Below are positions 14,001 to 26,700 of a stretch of 64,000 nucleotides of DNA, piece after piece (the stretch's first letter is position 1; every line of letters begins with the position of its first letter). The stretch comes from Telopea speciosissima. Taxonomy: Eukaryota; Streptophyta; Magnoliopsida; Proteales; Proteaceae. Under the pieces are notes generated by a model, which made no database searches, was not told the origin of the DNA, and was given only the letters and a program-made list of their open reading frames with translations. The stretch spans positions 13,603,001-13,667,000 of the forward strand of contig NC_057924.1 of NCBI RefSeq assembly GCF_018873765.1, read 5' to 3'. The position numbers and the translations under genes are program-made.

Positions 14001-14021
14001 CGATTCGAGTACGGCAGCCAT
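4777..14021 (-). CDS. TRXM: Thioredoxin m-type, chloroplastic (two exons)
   Basis: Redox protein of the chloroplast stroma that reduces disulfides in target enzymes, using electrons from ferredoxin-thioredoxin reductase. Coding sequence is complement(join(4777..5090,13766..14021)), 570 bases, 189 residues, the usual length of precursor m-type thioredoxins. Residues 1 to about 75 are rich in Ser, Arg and Ala with few acidic residues, as expected of a plastid transit peptide. The thioredoxin fold follows, with the active site WCGPC at 113-117 and the cis-proline of RSIPT at residue 158. The C-terminal part ([12 protein letters not shown]) is typical of the m class. The splice joins GAT-G to TG-CCA in phase 1 at a GT-AG intron of 8,675 bases. 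The start is the ATG at 14021, with a TATA box about 120 bases upstream. The gene is head-to-head with the DTW-domain gene. I infer m-type rather than x or y from sequence memory; m4-like is possible. Confidence 0.95.
6800..6930. other. GC-richer patch with hairpin, possible organelle-derived insert
   Basis: The perfect hairpin GCTTCGCTTTCAGAGCGAAGC sits within a stretch less AT-rich than its surroundings (CTACTGCGGCGCACTCTCG, CAAGTCGAGCAGCGAGC). Such AGCGAAGC hairpins are common in plant mitochondrial DNA, so this may be a small nuclear copy of mitochondrial DNA. That is inference only; the borders are guesses. Confidence 0.25.
10719..11105. mobile_element. hAT-like foldback element in thioredoxin intron
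   Basis: Ends CTAGTTGTCATGGCG (10719) and CGCCTTGACAACTATG (to 11105) are inverted copies of each other and match the ends of the nested pair at 21090-22101. The flanks show a weak possible duplication (GTAGGCAAT against GTAGACATC), so this copy looks older. About 390 bp, no coding capacity. Confidence 0.6.
13766..14021 (-). CDS. TRXM: Thioredoxin m exon 1 (transit peptide)
   Basis: Encodes residues 1-85 and the first base of codon 86. It carries the whole predicted chloroplast transit peptide, starting [10 protein letters not shown], and ends at [12 protein letters not shown] just before the mature domain. The donor is G^GTTAGG at 13766/13765. The cleavage site cannot be fixed by eye but should fall near residues 70-80. 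Confidence 0.9.
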
Positions 14022-14752
14022 GGATTCTTACAGTCAACCTAATTTACAGAAATGCCACTGGGAACGAAGTACAAGCAAGAGATCTCAGAGATAACGAAAA
14101 TTTCGAAGACACAAACATCGTGAGTTGAGACACAATTCTTATATATAAAGCCGGTAAACTGTTATTATCAAAATAAATAATAAAAAATAAAAAAAAAACC
14201 AAAAACAAACAAGAAGGCCAACAGAACAAGAGCTTTCTTGTGTGGTTTTCAAGAAAATGAAGAACGCTTAGGTGTGATTTGTCGCCATTGGTAGACGGAT
14301 GACGATGAGGCAGCGACCAATCAGATGACCAGAAAGAGCATAAATACTGTAATAGTGTTAGTGTCAGTGGGGCCCACAGGGTCTGCGTCGCTAGAGATCC
14401 GCTCCTGCCGATAACTATGGTGTTGACGTGGACATATGCAAGAGGCCCTTATCGTGGCATATTTATGTACTACTTGTACCCTAAAGATTCCAAATTTATG
14501 GATTAAGATCGTGGACTACGTCTGTAATTGTGGTCTTTGAAGGTTGGTTGAGTTTGTAATTTTCATCACCCTAAATCGCTAGCCAGTACTACTCTGGACT
14601 ATTTAGGAATTAATACTCCGGAGCCAATCTAACAGTTCTAAACTACCTAGTAAAAAGATTCTAATCCAAGACTCATGATTCTGTTTGATCACATCTCTTA
14701 TTCTGAAGTCTAGACTCTAGAGAGCGAGTAGGAAAAGCGTTTTTCCCTGAAG
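14022..14752. promoter_or_regulatory. Divergent promoter region between thioredoxin m and DTW gene
   Basis: The two start codons face away from each other, 731 bases apart, so this interval must carry the core promoters of both. A TATA box is clear only for the thioredoxin side. The DTW side shows no strong TATA element near its ATG. No other gene lies between them. Confidence 0.6.
14140..14150 (-). promoter_or_regulatory. TATA box of thioredoxin m gene
   Basis: On the minus strand the sequence reads CTTTATATATAAG, about 120 bases upstream of the ATG at 14021. This predicts transcription starting near 14110 and a 5' leader of about 90 bases. Confidence 0.6.
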
Positions 14753-17700
14753 ATGCTTTCTACTTCTCGCGCCTTGAGATTGAAAAGCTATTCAGTTCCC
14801 ACCATTCGAAGCAGAACGAAGATGGATTCGCCACCTAGAGCTGTTCTTTGTTCTTGTCCGACATCTCTTTCTTCTTCGCCTCCCCGAGAAGATTGCAAAG
14901 AAGGGGGTGATGATGGCGTTATTAGTCTGCAGGAGTGGCAGGGCTGGGGTACTTCGTCTCAGTTTCCTCTCTTGGTGAAGGAGATTGTAAAGGATATGAT
15001 GGCTATGGAGAGAACCATGGATGGCCAGATGAGCTTTGGTGGCAATGGAGGGAAGCTTCAGGTATGTAATGAAATGGTGATAAGTAGCAACGGAAATGTT
15101 TATTCTCTTCTCATGTTGTTGTTGGTGTAGGGAAAAGTCGGTGAATGGAGAGCTTAATGAAGGAATTGGCTTACCTATGATGTTATTTTTCTTATTAGAG
15201 CTCGTATTTGTGTTTTCTTTGCTGGTTACTTCGTTCAATTCAGAAACAATCAACGAAATGTTACTTTTCTGATGCTTGCTTAGATTTTGTGAGACGCTAA
15301 GCTTGCTTGCTGCCTATTGGCTGACTCTATTGCCTGCTAGTTAGCGACAGTTTTCCATTAGTACGAATAGCTAGGCTTCGCTTGTTTATATTTGATAATA
15401 TGCACCTATGTTCTATGCATGTGTTGCTATTGATGCTGTTGTTCATGTTATTTGAAATGCTTTTCGTGGCTAGTCTACATGGGTGATTGTTTAAATTATT
15501 ATTGGGCCTTGATATTTATGTAGGCTTTGGAATGAGTGTTTTTGTAGATATTTGATTTCTTATGACTAATTTGAATTACTGGAACTAAAGAAAATCTGTA
15601 CGTTGTTGATTTCCCCTTTAATCAGTCTGCTCTTTGTATTCATTTAGGAAAGGGGAAAATGGGTGAGGATAGGTGAATAGATTCTTAAATTTTGAAGGCT
15701 TTGATGAAATATCTGACATTTGTATATGTTCTCGAATGGGCTGCTTCCCTGTTGTCATGGAAGATTGATTGAAGTCTATTTTGCTGTATAGTACATGGAT
15801 ATTAAATTAATTGTTGAATTAGGATTTCAAGTTCCACCACATGTGATTCTTTTCCTGATCTGCGGCATCACTGTTTCTTATTTTACTGGAAACGGTAATT
15901 TTGATAACTAACTTGGTCTTGGAATATTATTTCTCATTTTTTAAGCTGGAGGAGTCTGCTAGTGATGTCTACCATGGTTAGGCTTCCCATAATGTGTGCA
16001 CCAATTATTGCTGCACAGCCACACTCACTAGCCAACCCACTTAGGTTTTCATTTAACTCACCCCAAGTTATAGAGTCAAATGGTGGCAATCAAACATGAT
16101 TACAGACCTGCCTGGATGAAAACCTAAAGATGATTTATTATTCTGTTTCTCTCTCAAAACAAGATGTTTGGAGTTGAGGAGGTGCAACTTTGGAGGTATG
16201 AAAAGCCAAGGGCCAAAAAGGAGATGGTTCAGGTATGAGAAAATACTTGTTAACTCATGTTTTATACAGTATATGGTCTTAGACAGAATTGAATGGCATA
16301 ACTGGATGCATTTAAATGAGGTAAGGGTTTCTTGGGCTGGAGGGTGGACCTTGGCACAACGGCAAGGTTGCACTACTGCGACCTAGTGGTTGCAGGTTTG
16401 AGTTGGGAAACAGCCTCTCCACAAAGCGGGGGTAAGGTTGCATATAATATGACCCCATAGTAGTGGGAGCCTCGTGCACTGGGTAAGCCCTTTGTAGGGT
16501 TTCTTGGGCTGACGGAGCCTAGAGGAACATAAAAGTTGACTTAGTATGTAGCTCTATTAAGTGTATTAACCATGGGATAATAGCTATCATGCACTATGGG
16601 TTGCATAACTATGACCTTATTAAAGCTGCATTGGAGGATTGGTGCAATTCCAATTTTTTTTTTTACTGATATGAAATTATGAATAACCAATTGGGAATAC
16701 TGGGTTGTCTGAGATTTATCCTCTTACTTTGGTCTCTATGGTTCGTACTTCCAGAAAATTCGGGCATACATCAGCAAGCCCCCGAAAGGGGGCACAAGAA
16801 GATTGAAGCATCTGCCAATTTAAAATTATGGAATGATGTGTTAGAATCAAAAGGTTTTAATATAAGTTGAACTAAAAACAATATATATGGGATGCAACTT
16901 GAGTAAAACTAGGACAGAAAATTAGAATGGTTGAGATGATGTTTAAGGGTGACAGTTGTTGTTTCCTTGGATCAATCATAAGTAGGGAGAGATTAAGGGG
17001 ATGCTGCTTGTAGAACTAGAGCGTGGGGGATGAACGGGGAGGAATTTTTAGGATGTTGTATGTGTTGTTGTCAAGGCGTCACGTTGGCATCCACCTTGTT
17101 GACCCAAGGTGAGCAATCGCCTCAGTCTCAAGGTGTCCATATCCAGATGATGAAGAAAATACACATGTAATATGGAAAACAGACCTGGGATATGGAAAAT
17201 TATGTGGAATATGGCAAATTTACATATTCCATGGCTCTTGCCTTGGGTGCCATGACGACTGTGGTTGGGTCCCACTAGAACTGAAGGGTATGTTTAATGA
17301 GAAATGGGTTAAAGATCAGTATTGCTGTATGACGTTGAATGTTTGGTTGTAGAAATGGTTTTGTGCCAAGACTGGGAACAATAGAATCATAAGCGAATAG
17401 ATGTGAGGGAATCTAGGAGTAGCACCAAGAAGTGACAGGATTTTTTTTTTGTGGGGTGGGGGGGGGGGTTGAGATAGAGACAAATGAGATGGTTTGGTCA
17501 TTTCTTCAAAGGCCATTGAATGTGGTAGTAACTAGTAAGGGTTATATGGTGCAACTTGGTACAAGGGAAAGGCTGAAAATAAACTTATCCAAAGTGTTGA
17601 GAGAAGGCATTAATACATACAGAATAACATCAACTATGGCTTTAAATAGAGTAGTATGGCTTTAAGAGTATTATTTGTTTCCGTGTTTATGGATTGGATT

Positions 17701-20700
17701 CAGTCAGTGTCACAGCATAATCAAAAGGAAGGAGTGACGCTTTGGTTACCGGTGAACATTTCCAAAGGCGCTGTTTCAAGAATTAGTGCAAAGATCTGCT
17801 TGATACAAAGGAAAGGCTAAAATAAACTTATTAAAATTGTTGAGAAAAGGCATTAATACATACAGAATAACGTCAACTATGGCTTTAAATAGAGGATTAA
17901 GGTAGGAGATTATTACGCTAGCTGGCCCCAAGTAGTTGGGATAAGGTCTTAGTGAGTGGAATGGAGTTAAATCAAGAACCTTTCTAATATAATTATGACA
18001 CAGTAAATCATCAAGCATGACAATACTAATTGTAGTCCAAAATATAACCTTGGTGAATGGAGGCAGTGAGTGTAGGAGAGTTTACTTAGCCATCATCCTA
18101 ACCATTCTATGTGGTTAGGTTCTTCGGGAAACCACCTCCCATGGGAAGGTGGTGGTAGTTGAGGTAGGAGAGTTTCTCGTTGATTATTCTTGATGCTTTG
18201 TTCTTCTGAAACCCTTTCCATGAGAGTCCAAATTGAAACTTTTCATCCCACTAACCTGATGGCTAACAGAAGTATTAATGATAAATGTAATCAGGAAGTC
18301 CAAAAAGCTTTTAAGCGATATCAAAAGTAATAATATCACGACATAGAGATATCAGAGTTTAATGTTATGGGCCTTTTGGCTTAGTTGTTGGCAAATGTGC
18401 ATGATTGTCTCAGTAATTGCAGTAATGATGCCATTTGAAGGGGTACAATATGATAAGTAGTCATGGTAGACTTACTATAACTGTCTTAGTGACTCTACAA
18501 TGTTCAGCTTGATTCATGGAGATCTGGTACTGGTCATGTTAAAGACTGCTACCATGGGTGATAGGAGTCATTTTTACCATGAGGGGGGGTGTCCTTGCTT
18601 AGTTGTAATTATTAGGCTATGAGTTGTAGTTTACTTTCCTTGTAATTAGACTTACTAGGGTTATTATCTACTTGAACCCAACCCTAACTCAAGCAAACAC
18701 TACTAGCTAATAAGACTAGTAACAATATAACAAGGAAAGGGGGGAACTCTCCCTCACACTATACACTTAACAAAGGGTTATTGCTCCCATCCAAAGTATC
18801 ATCAAAGCCAAGCCTAGTATTCCCGCTGGTACTCATGGTTCAGACTTCACCAGTCACTCGATCGTTGACGGTTGCAACTAAATCCGGCTGGAATCAATGG
18901 GGGTGAGGCGACTTGATGCTTGAAACCCTTGATCTATTGGATCTAAGATGGGGAGGGGGGGGGAATGACTGAATCGAAGTGGTTCTTGACTATGCTGAGT
19001 TTCTGTTTTATCGTGGCTAGGAAGATGACACTGTTCATTATTTTGCATACAAACCCTGATCTCAAAGAAATTACTGATAAGCTCCTCACTTGTTCAGTTT
19101 GTTTCTAATCCCTTTCTCTACTATTTAAAATTTTAGAAAGGCCACTATTTCAAGTTTTAATTACCATTTAACTCTTAATTCAGTATCTTGCCAAGAGGAT
19201 GTTGAATTGTTCCAATGTTACAGAATTGCCCCTAATCACATTAACCTATGTTGCACTTTTATCTATCTTCTTTGTGAAGATTACTGCTTGCCTTCCTTGA
19301 GAAGGGCTTATGATTTTGTTATCTGTTATGATATTTTGGATTGCGGTTGATATTCTCTGTCGCTTATTCTGTTCATTGCTTTCTGGATTTATTCGACATG
19401 AAAATTTTTCTCTGCTATAGCTGATGATGATTGGTGTGTTCTCTTTGTGCTCACTAACATCTACAAATGCTATATATGTTCAAAACTGGTTATGTTGTTA
19501 ATATCTGTTCTTGTTTTTCCAAGCTGGAGCTTTTTGATATATATATATATATATATGCACATTCTCCTGCTTGAGGGAGAGTTCCCCCTTTCCTTGTTAT
19601 ATTGTTACTACTTACTAGTCTTATTAGCTAGCAGTGTTTGGTTATAGTTGGTCTAGTGGAGTCGTGTTAGTGTTACATCTTTCTTTGTCTTTGGGTCTTT
19701 ATGTAAAAAGAACTACCCAGTGCACGAGGCTCCCGCTACTGCAGGGTCTGGGAGGGGCAAATGTACCCAGCCTTACCCCCTGCTTCACAAGAGAGGCTGT
19801 TTAGAAGTTTTGAACCCGCAACCAATAGGTTGCAATAGTGCAACTTAACCGTTGCGCTAAGGCTTGCCCACTTCTTTGGTCTTTATGTAATAATTGGAAT
19901 TAACTCCTTATAGGACTGTACCTTTAATGACAATATAAATCTTTAGCCTAGGCCATGATAGGATCATTCTGAATCCTACCGTGGCTCTAGGGGTTCTCTT
20001 CTCTCCATTGATGCTGTTTTCTCTTACTCTCTTTCGGTTCTTCTTCTTCTTCAGAGATTCTGTTTTATTTGATTGTTACAATGTGTACAACTAAGGATGC
20101 CATCATGCCCAACACCAAATGGCAACTTTGACAGATCTAGATAATTGTGCCTGCTTTTAGTGTTAGAGACTTGTATGTGGCAATTTGTTGAGTATATTTT
20201 GGTGCATTGAATGGATTCACATTATAGTTTTTTTTTTTTTATTTAAATTATATATTAGTTTCACAAGTTTTTTATTTTGCTCTTGAAAGACCAAAAAAAG
20301 AGTCTTTATTTTGTTACTCTCTGTCTATGATTTGTGCAAAAACCCTCTGATGTACTCGGTCATTTTCAGGGAGATTTCAAGCTTATAGAGGATAAAAAGC
20401 ATAGGGCAACATACCAAGCTTTAGTTGATTCCGAAAAGAAACTTCAATTTTTTGCAGCTCGACAGATAGCATGTCGTTTACTTGGAAGTAGGGGTTACCT
20501 TTGTCAGAAGGTATTCATTCACTCTCATATGAAGAGATGGTAACTTCTTATGGGTTTGATTTTGTTTTTTAAGTTGTTTGCTGTTTTTTGATTTGTTTAT
20601 ATCAAGTCTAGAACAATCATGCACTGTTAGAATGAGATGCTCTTAGTAGTTCTTTCTTTTCCACTATATTTTTCATTTATATATTTTAGGGGGGTGGGTC

Positions 20701-23700
20701 TGGTTCTTTTGCAGTGCTGGCTTCCTCTGGAAGATTGTATGTGTTCAAAAATCACACCCTCCTCTCTATGGCATGGGATACGGTTATGGGTGTATATGCA
20801 TCCAAAGGTTTGAACCTTGTTACCTTCTCATTTTTTTTCTTGTCCTATTCCGTGGTTTCTGATAAATTATATTCAAATTTATGCAGGATTTTCTGCGTCA
20901 AAATAATACTGGAAAATTGCTGTGGCAAGTATTTGGAGTTCATGCTGCAACATTATGCCTCTTTGGCATTGCTGAACATGAAGAAAACATGTGGAATACA
21001 TTCAAGCTTGCAGGTCTGGAAAAACCTTAGCTATATGTTTTATTTTGCTTGCCAAAGTGAAATACGTCATGAAAGTAGGAATATAGTTGCATAGTTGTCA
21101 AGGCGTAGCCTTGGGTCAAGGCAACAGAATGCCTTGTTTGATGCAAGAAAGGCGACCACCTTGGATGTCTTGGTGTTGCCTAAGGGTCACCTTGGATGCC
21201 TTGGCATCACCTTGTGAAGTATACATTGCTTTATTTTTTTGATGAATATGCTTATATTAAATTCTATGCTTTGTTTATTATATGTTACTAGCATAATTAT
21301 GTCATATTGTATTGATATGGCTTCTATCCATATAAACATAATTGTATATAATTATTGCTATATTACACATACTGCATGCCTAGGGTGCATAGTTGTCACG
21401 GCGTCACGGCGATCCAAGTCGGTGGAAGGGTGTCACGTCGATATATCGACATGTCGCCCGCCATGGCGTTGCCATGGCGAGCATGTCGACCATGTTTAAT
21501 TTTTTATTTTCTGTATTTTTAATGTCATTTAGTATGCTATAATATATGTCCTATAACATCAAAAATCAACATGAAAGTGTACTACACTACTACTAATATA
21601 CTATGCCACTATGGTTTAATTCATGAAAGTGTAACTAATATCCATTAGTGTATATGAAAGTATGAAAAATTGAAAATATAGATTAACCTGTCAAATAATT
21701 GAAAGCAATAGTAAAAATCAAATGATAGGCTAACTTTTCTGAAGCTTGATAGCAATAGTCTTTCTTGATGTGTGTGATTTGGAGCAAAGCATCTAAGCTA
21801 TTAAATGGTTTAAAAAAAAATATTTAAATCTAACTTTTATATGTACAAATATCGACCGATATGCCAACATATCGTGGTATGGCGTCCATGGCGACGCCAT
21901 GGAAGCCATATCGAACGATATATTTACATCCACCATGGCGTAGCTCGATATGCCACCTCTCCCAGCGCCAGGACGCCATGGCGGCGCCATGGCGACGCCA
22001 TGACAACTATGCTAGGGTGCTTACGTAACGCCTATGTGGGCCCCTAGTCGCCTAGGCACCCCTCAAATGCTTTGGGTCGCCTGGTTGTCTTGACAACTAT
22101 GTATAGTTGTTAGTAAAGTGTCTGGAAAATGATTCAAAGCGGGTGCATTTAGGCACTGCATGGACTTTCGAGCCTGTTGTTGAGCACAAGTCAGAAGTTC
22201 AACATATCGTCTTGTTGGTATTATCTTTCTGAGTCTTGTCAAATTCATCGAATGTTGGAGCTTTTCCATTTTCCTCCTTCAATTCCATTGTCATGTCCAT
22301 TTTTTGGAATCTCTTACATTTTCTCATGGGCTAACCTACAATGTAGGCCAATTTTAGACGTTAATGTGGTTCGTTGAACATGCAAACTCCAAGGCGGATG
22401 CATATGCCGGAACATTCAGAGAAGGATCTTAAGTTATGCAATTGTTATTTCAATTGAAAAAGATCATAAGCTTTGAAAATCATACCAAACAATTAACTCA
22501 TTGCGCAAATAGCGGAAAAGAACCATGGATTGGGGAGAGGAATTTTTGTTAGCCTGCAAATTCTACATATGAAACTAGATTAGTATCCAGTTGTATTGGT
22601 TTGATATTAAAATCACTAATTCACTACAAGACTTAAAGGTTCTAGTCCTTTTGCTTTTTCTACCTCTTTTTGGGTTTACTATACATGCTCTAAGAAGTAG
22701 GACCTATCTTGAGCAGTAATACTGTTGGATATGATGGATTCCACAATGTCACTATCTTCCTTTTTTTTTTTGCTGAAGGTCAGCAAATATATGTTAAATT
22801 AAAAAATTACAAAGAGTTTAACGTCCAGGCATACCCAGACGAATACAAAAAACAAAATAGGAAGAGACGTCCACCTTCGGCATTGCTAGTAGCCGACAAA
22901 ACTCAACCTATCAACCAAAACAAATCGTAAAATTAATTTCTCCCCTAATATGTAAAGGAAACTCAGAAACAATATATTCTGTGCTACCACCACCTTTGCC
23001 AAATAATCTTCTCTGGGGTTCCCCTCTCTGAAACGATGAGAAATTTTCAATGTACTGTCCTCTAGGTATGAATTTAAGGCAAGCCAATGCTGTTTGAAAC
23101 ACCACAGGATTGTCTTTGACTGAATGGAGTAAATCACCGCCACCGAATCACATTCAAATTTCAAACTACACCTTTCTTAGACCTTAATCCTTTGCTCACT
23201 GAATTCCTGTAATCAGACCTTCAAACTCAGCAACAAAATTAGTGTCAATACCTATATAAAGGCTGAAAGATGACACTACCCAGCCCCTATCATCCCTTGT
23301 AACCCCTCCAGTTCTTGCTCTGCCTGGATTTCCAAGGGAACATACATCCATATTTAGTTTAAACCAACCCTCCAACGGCTTGCACCAATGCACCTCCCAA
23401 ATAATCTGATTTGGCCTAGGAGACCATGGAATTTGTAGCTTCCTGGCAATCATTAAGTCAGCAATGTTTTTAATTGTGCTCTTAAAAGACACCGCCATCT
23501 CCTTGAGATCTTTTAAAACACCTCTAAATAAGATTGCAGGTGGTCTTCGAGTATCTTCATATCTTCTTTTATTACGCTCATTCCACGAATGAAAAGGGAT
23601 CAGCACCACCCCTGCCCGCTAAGCATCAGATAGACTCACCATATGACCTTTCTATATCCACCATTGAATAGGATCCACATATGAGCATGGAGAAGGCCAA

Positions 23701-26700
23701 AGCAATCCAAAACAGTCCAAAAAACATTTTTCATATCATCACCGTGTAATTACACTTCAAGAAAAGGTGTGCAATAGTTTCATTCCCACCACGACATAAA
23801 TCACTGATGCAGATCTGAAGACCTACATCCGTAGGAAGAAGAAGTCCAAGTAGTTGCTGTTTAGTTTTTATTTTCTGTTTCTAGTTTCCATACTTTTATT
23901 TTGATATCTTTTGTTTTAAATTGAACCGGTCCAATTTGGTCCAATTTTTTGTTCAATTTAAGTGATCTTGAGTTGTTTTAATTTTTAAATTGGGTCCATT
24001 TACTCTCCACGCATAAGAGAGGAAGTGTTTCTATTTATATTTTTTTAGGCAGCTAGGTGGACTTTCAGTCTCCTAGTCTGATTAGTATTCCTGGCCCTTA
24101 GGCCCTTTAAATAAAGCAATTTGTGGGGCTCCTTTTTACCTCACCGAATTTTAGAAAAAGAAAATTGAAGCTGCAGCTCTGCAACTTATCGTCCTCGCGA
24201 AGAAAATCTTGTGTGATCAAGGTTTGAAGGAATTGGTGTTTGATCTGATTGACACCTTGCAGTGGGAAGCCCGGGTCGGTCGTTTGGTTATCTTCTACAT
24301 CCTCCATTACTGGTTTATTGCTTTGAAGTTTTGAAATCAAGATTACTATCAACAAGTCTGAAAAAGAAAACCTGCAACTAATCTTCTTCTCTTCTAGAAG
24401 ATTTACATGTTACGTGTTTTTCGTGAGAATTCTGTCTATCCAAACCCAACCGTTGAAATCTATTCAAATGTTGTTTGAATGTTCTACATTCATGAACTCG
24501 ATCCAAATTTGAGGTCTTTCTGACCAGCCGAACTCCATATTTTTGAGTTTTCCTATTTTACCCCTACTTCCACTTCTACTCTGTTTTGACCCTTTATAAC
24601 TTGCTGCCGATTCTGATTTCCACCCTATTAGCTTGCTGAGATCATATTATTATACCTCTGAAATCAGTAAGTTAACTTCCTATATCAACCCTAATTCCCA
24701 TTATACCCCCACTCCTAACCTAATTAGGAATCATCTTGAAAACCTATTTGTTGGTTTGTTAACCCTAGATTGAACCACCCTTTGATTAAAAGATTCTGTT
24801 TGGTTTCTGGTTTGAGTAATTCAAAACCAGCACTACATTAGTCACATCTTGAAGCCAAAGCAATTCCCCTAGAGGAAATTTCACCATCCACTGCAATCCT
24901 CCCATGGACTAGTCCCCATGCAAAGATAGAATGTCTAGGAAGTAAGAACTTTTCCCATAAAATTAAAGCCCAAGGAACTTTTGGATTCCTCTTCCTAACC
25001 TCATTCCAAGCTGACTTAACTGTGAATCGATTTTATGGGTGCAACTTCCAACATACTTCATCTTGAACCTGAAATAAAGGTATAGTAATATACCCTGCCC
25101 TGATAAATATGTTCATATACTCAGATGAAACCTGAGGAAAACTCAAAGTTGAACCTACCATAAAATCAGCCATCCATGCCCAAGCCAGACGCCTCAGCGA
25201 TAGATTCATTACCTAACAATGGTCCTTCACTCCTTCCAAAAGTTAATTCTGTTCCCATCTCTCATTTTGACCAACCCAATCCCACTTTTTTAATTCCAGG
25301 CAGAATTGACGAAGTTTTGTAGGACTTCTTCAAAGAGTCATCAGCATTAGTATATTTGGCTCTAAAGAATCTACAAACAGGAGCATCTTCATGTTTTAGG
25401 AACCATCCCAATTTTCCAAGCAATGCTTTGTTAACATCACGAAGCTTTCTAATTCCCAAGCCACCCTCTGATGTTGGTTTGCAAGTCACTTCCCAGCTAA
25501 CCACCAGACTTCCTAGCTTCTACATCGCCAGTCCATACAAAACTACGCATCCATCTCTCCATAATAGTCACCAAAGAAGCTGGTCACCAGTACACCGAAA
25601 AATTATGAACAGGTATACTCAATATTACTGACCTCACCAACTCCACCCGACCTGCTAAAGAGAATAATTTCCCTTTCCATCCTGATAATCTTTTCTTAAA
25701 CTTATCCACCAAAGGAAGCATGACATCTTTACACACCCGCCCTTTAAAAATTTCCACAACCAAGTAACGTGTAGGAAACTTTCAAATAGGAATGTTTAGC
25801 AGCTCCGATATTTGATGTTTCCTGGAAGGACTGATCTTCCAACAGAATAACTTGCTCTCTTCAAGGCTTATTTGCTGTCCCGATTAATTTTGATACTTCA
25901 TAAGAAAGTCCTTCAGATTGTGAACGTACCTGTTGAATCCATTCATAAACACAAAAAATATTGTCAGCAAATAAAATGTGTCCAGGGGTAGTTACCCCCT
26001 TTGGACCAAGCAAGGGTTTGATTTTGTTTTCTTCTAGTAGCTTCTTATGACCCTTACACAACACTTCCTCTCCCAAAATAAAAAGGATTGGAGATAGTGG
26101 ATCCCCTTATCATGGCCCTCTCTCTACACCAAAAAACCCCACAGGTCCCCCATTCAAAAGGACCGAGATCTGGGTTGAAAGAAATAGTTGATGAACCCAA
26201 GCTATCCACTTGTCACCAAACCCAAACCTTCTCAAGGCATCGAAATAGTAAAGTTCCCTTTATTTTCACCTAGGTTTGATACTGATAATTGTGTGGAAGC
26301 TTGAATATTGTGTTTGTCATCACAATAGAGAAAATACTACAATAGAGCAGAAGAAACAAACACAAGATACAAATGTAAAATGGCTACAATGGGTTAAGAT
26401 GATCAAAACTAATGTCCTCTAAACAAGGACAATTAGTAAGACAACTAGATCGGGCACAACAGACAACAAAGAGGCAAGAAAGACAACATTTTACCTGTGA
26501 GCAATTTTCATTTTAACTCCGGAGAAATTCCCTTCCGAAGAGCAACTCTGTGCCCTTACATTGTGGGGGTCTGCATCATGAAACAACCAGGAACTAGGCT
26601 TACTGCTACCTTTACAGGATCTCTCCCAAAAAAACAAATGAATTATTAGAGGATAAGGAGACGAAAATGGATTTTATTAGAAGATAAGTCCACATGGCCC

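Larger units (their letters stand above)
15062..20369 (+). other. DTW gene intron 1, 5.3 kb
   Basis: Begins GTATGT after CTTCAG and ends TTTTCAG. Contains two Au-like SINEs in opposite orientations (16340-16495, 19707-19877), an RTE LINE fragment (16800-17960) with a foldback insert, and an (AT)n run near 19540. No host exon was seen inside. Confidence 0.85.

Noticed and set aside
14792..15253. 153-codon open frame on the minus strand
   Set aside because: It lies opposite exon 1 of the DTW gene, has no recognisable domain, and the plus-strand frame fits a known family with consistent splicing.
16345..16410. tRNA-like sequence that could be called a tRNA gene
   Set aside because: It matches only the promoter boxes of a tRNA, cannot form a full cloverleaf, and is embedded in an Au-like SINE with target duplications.
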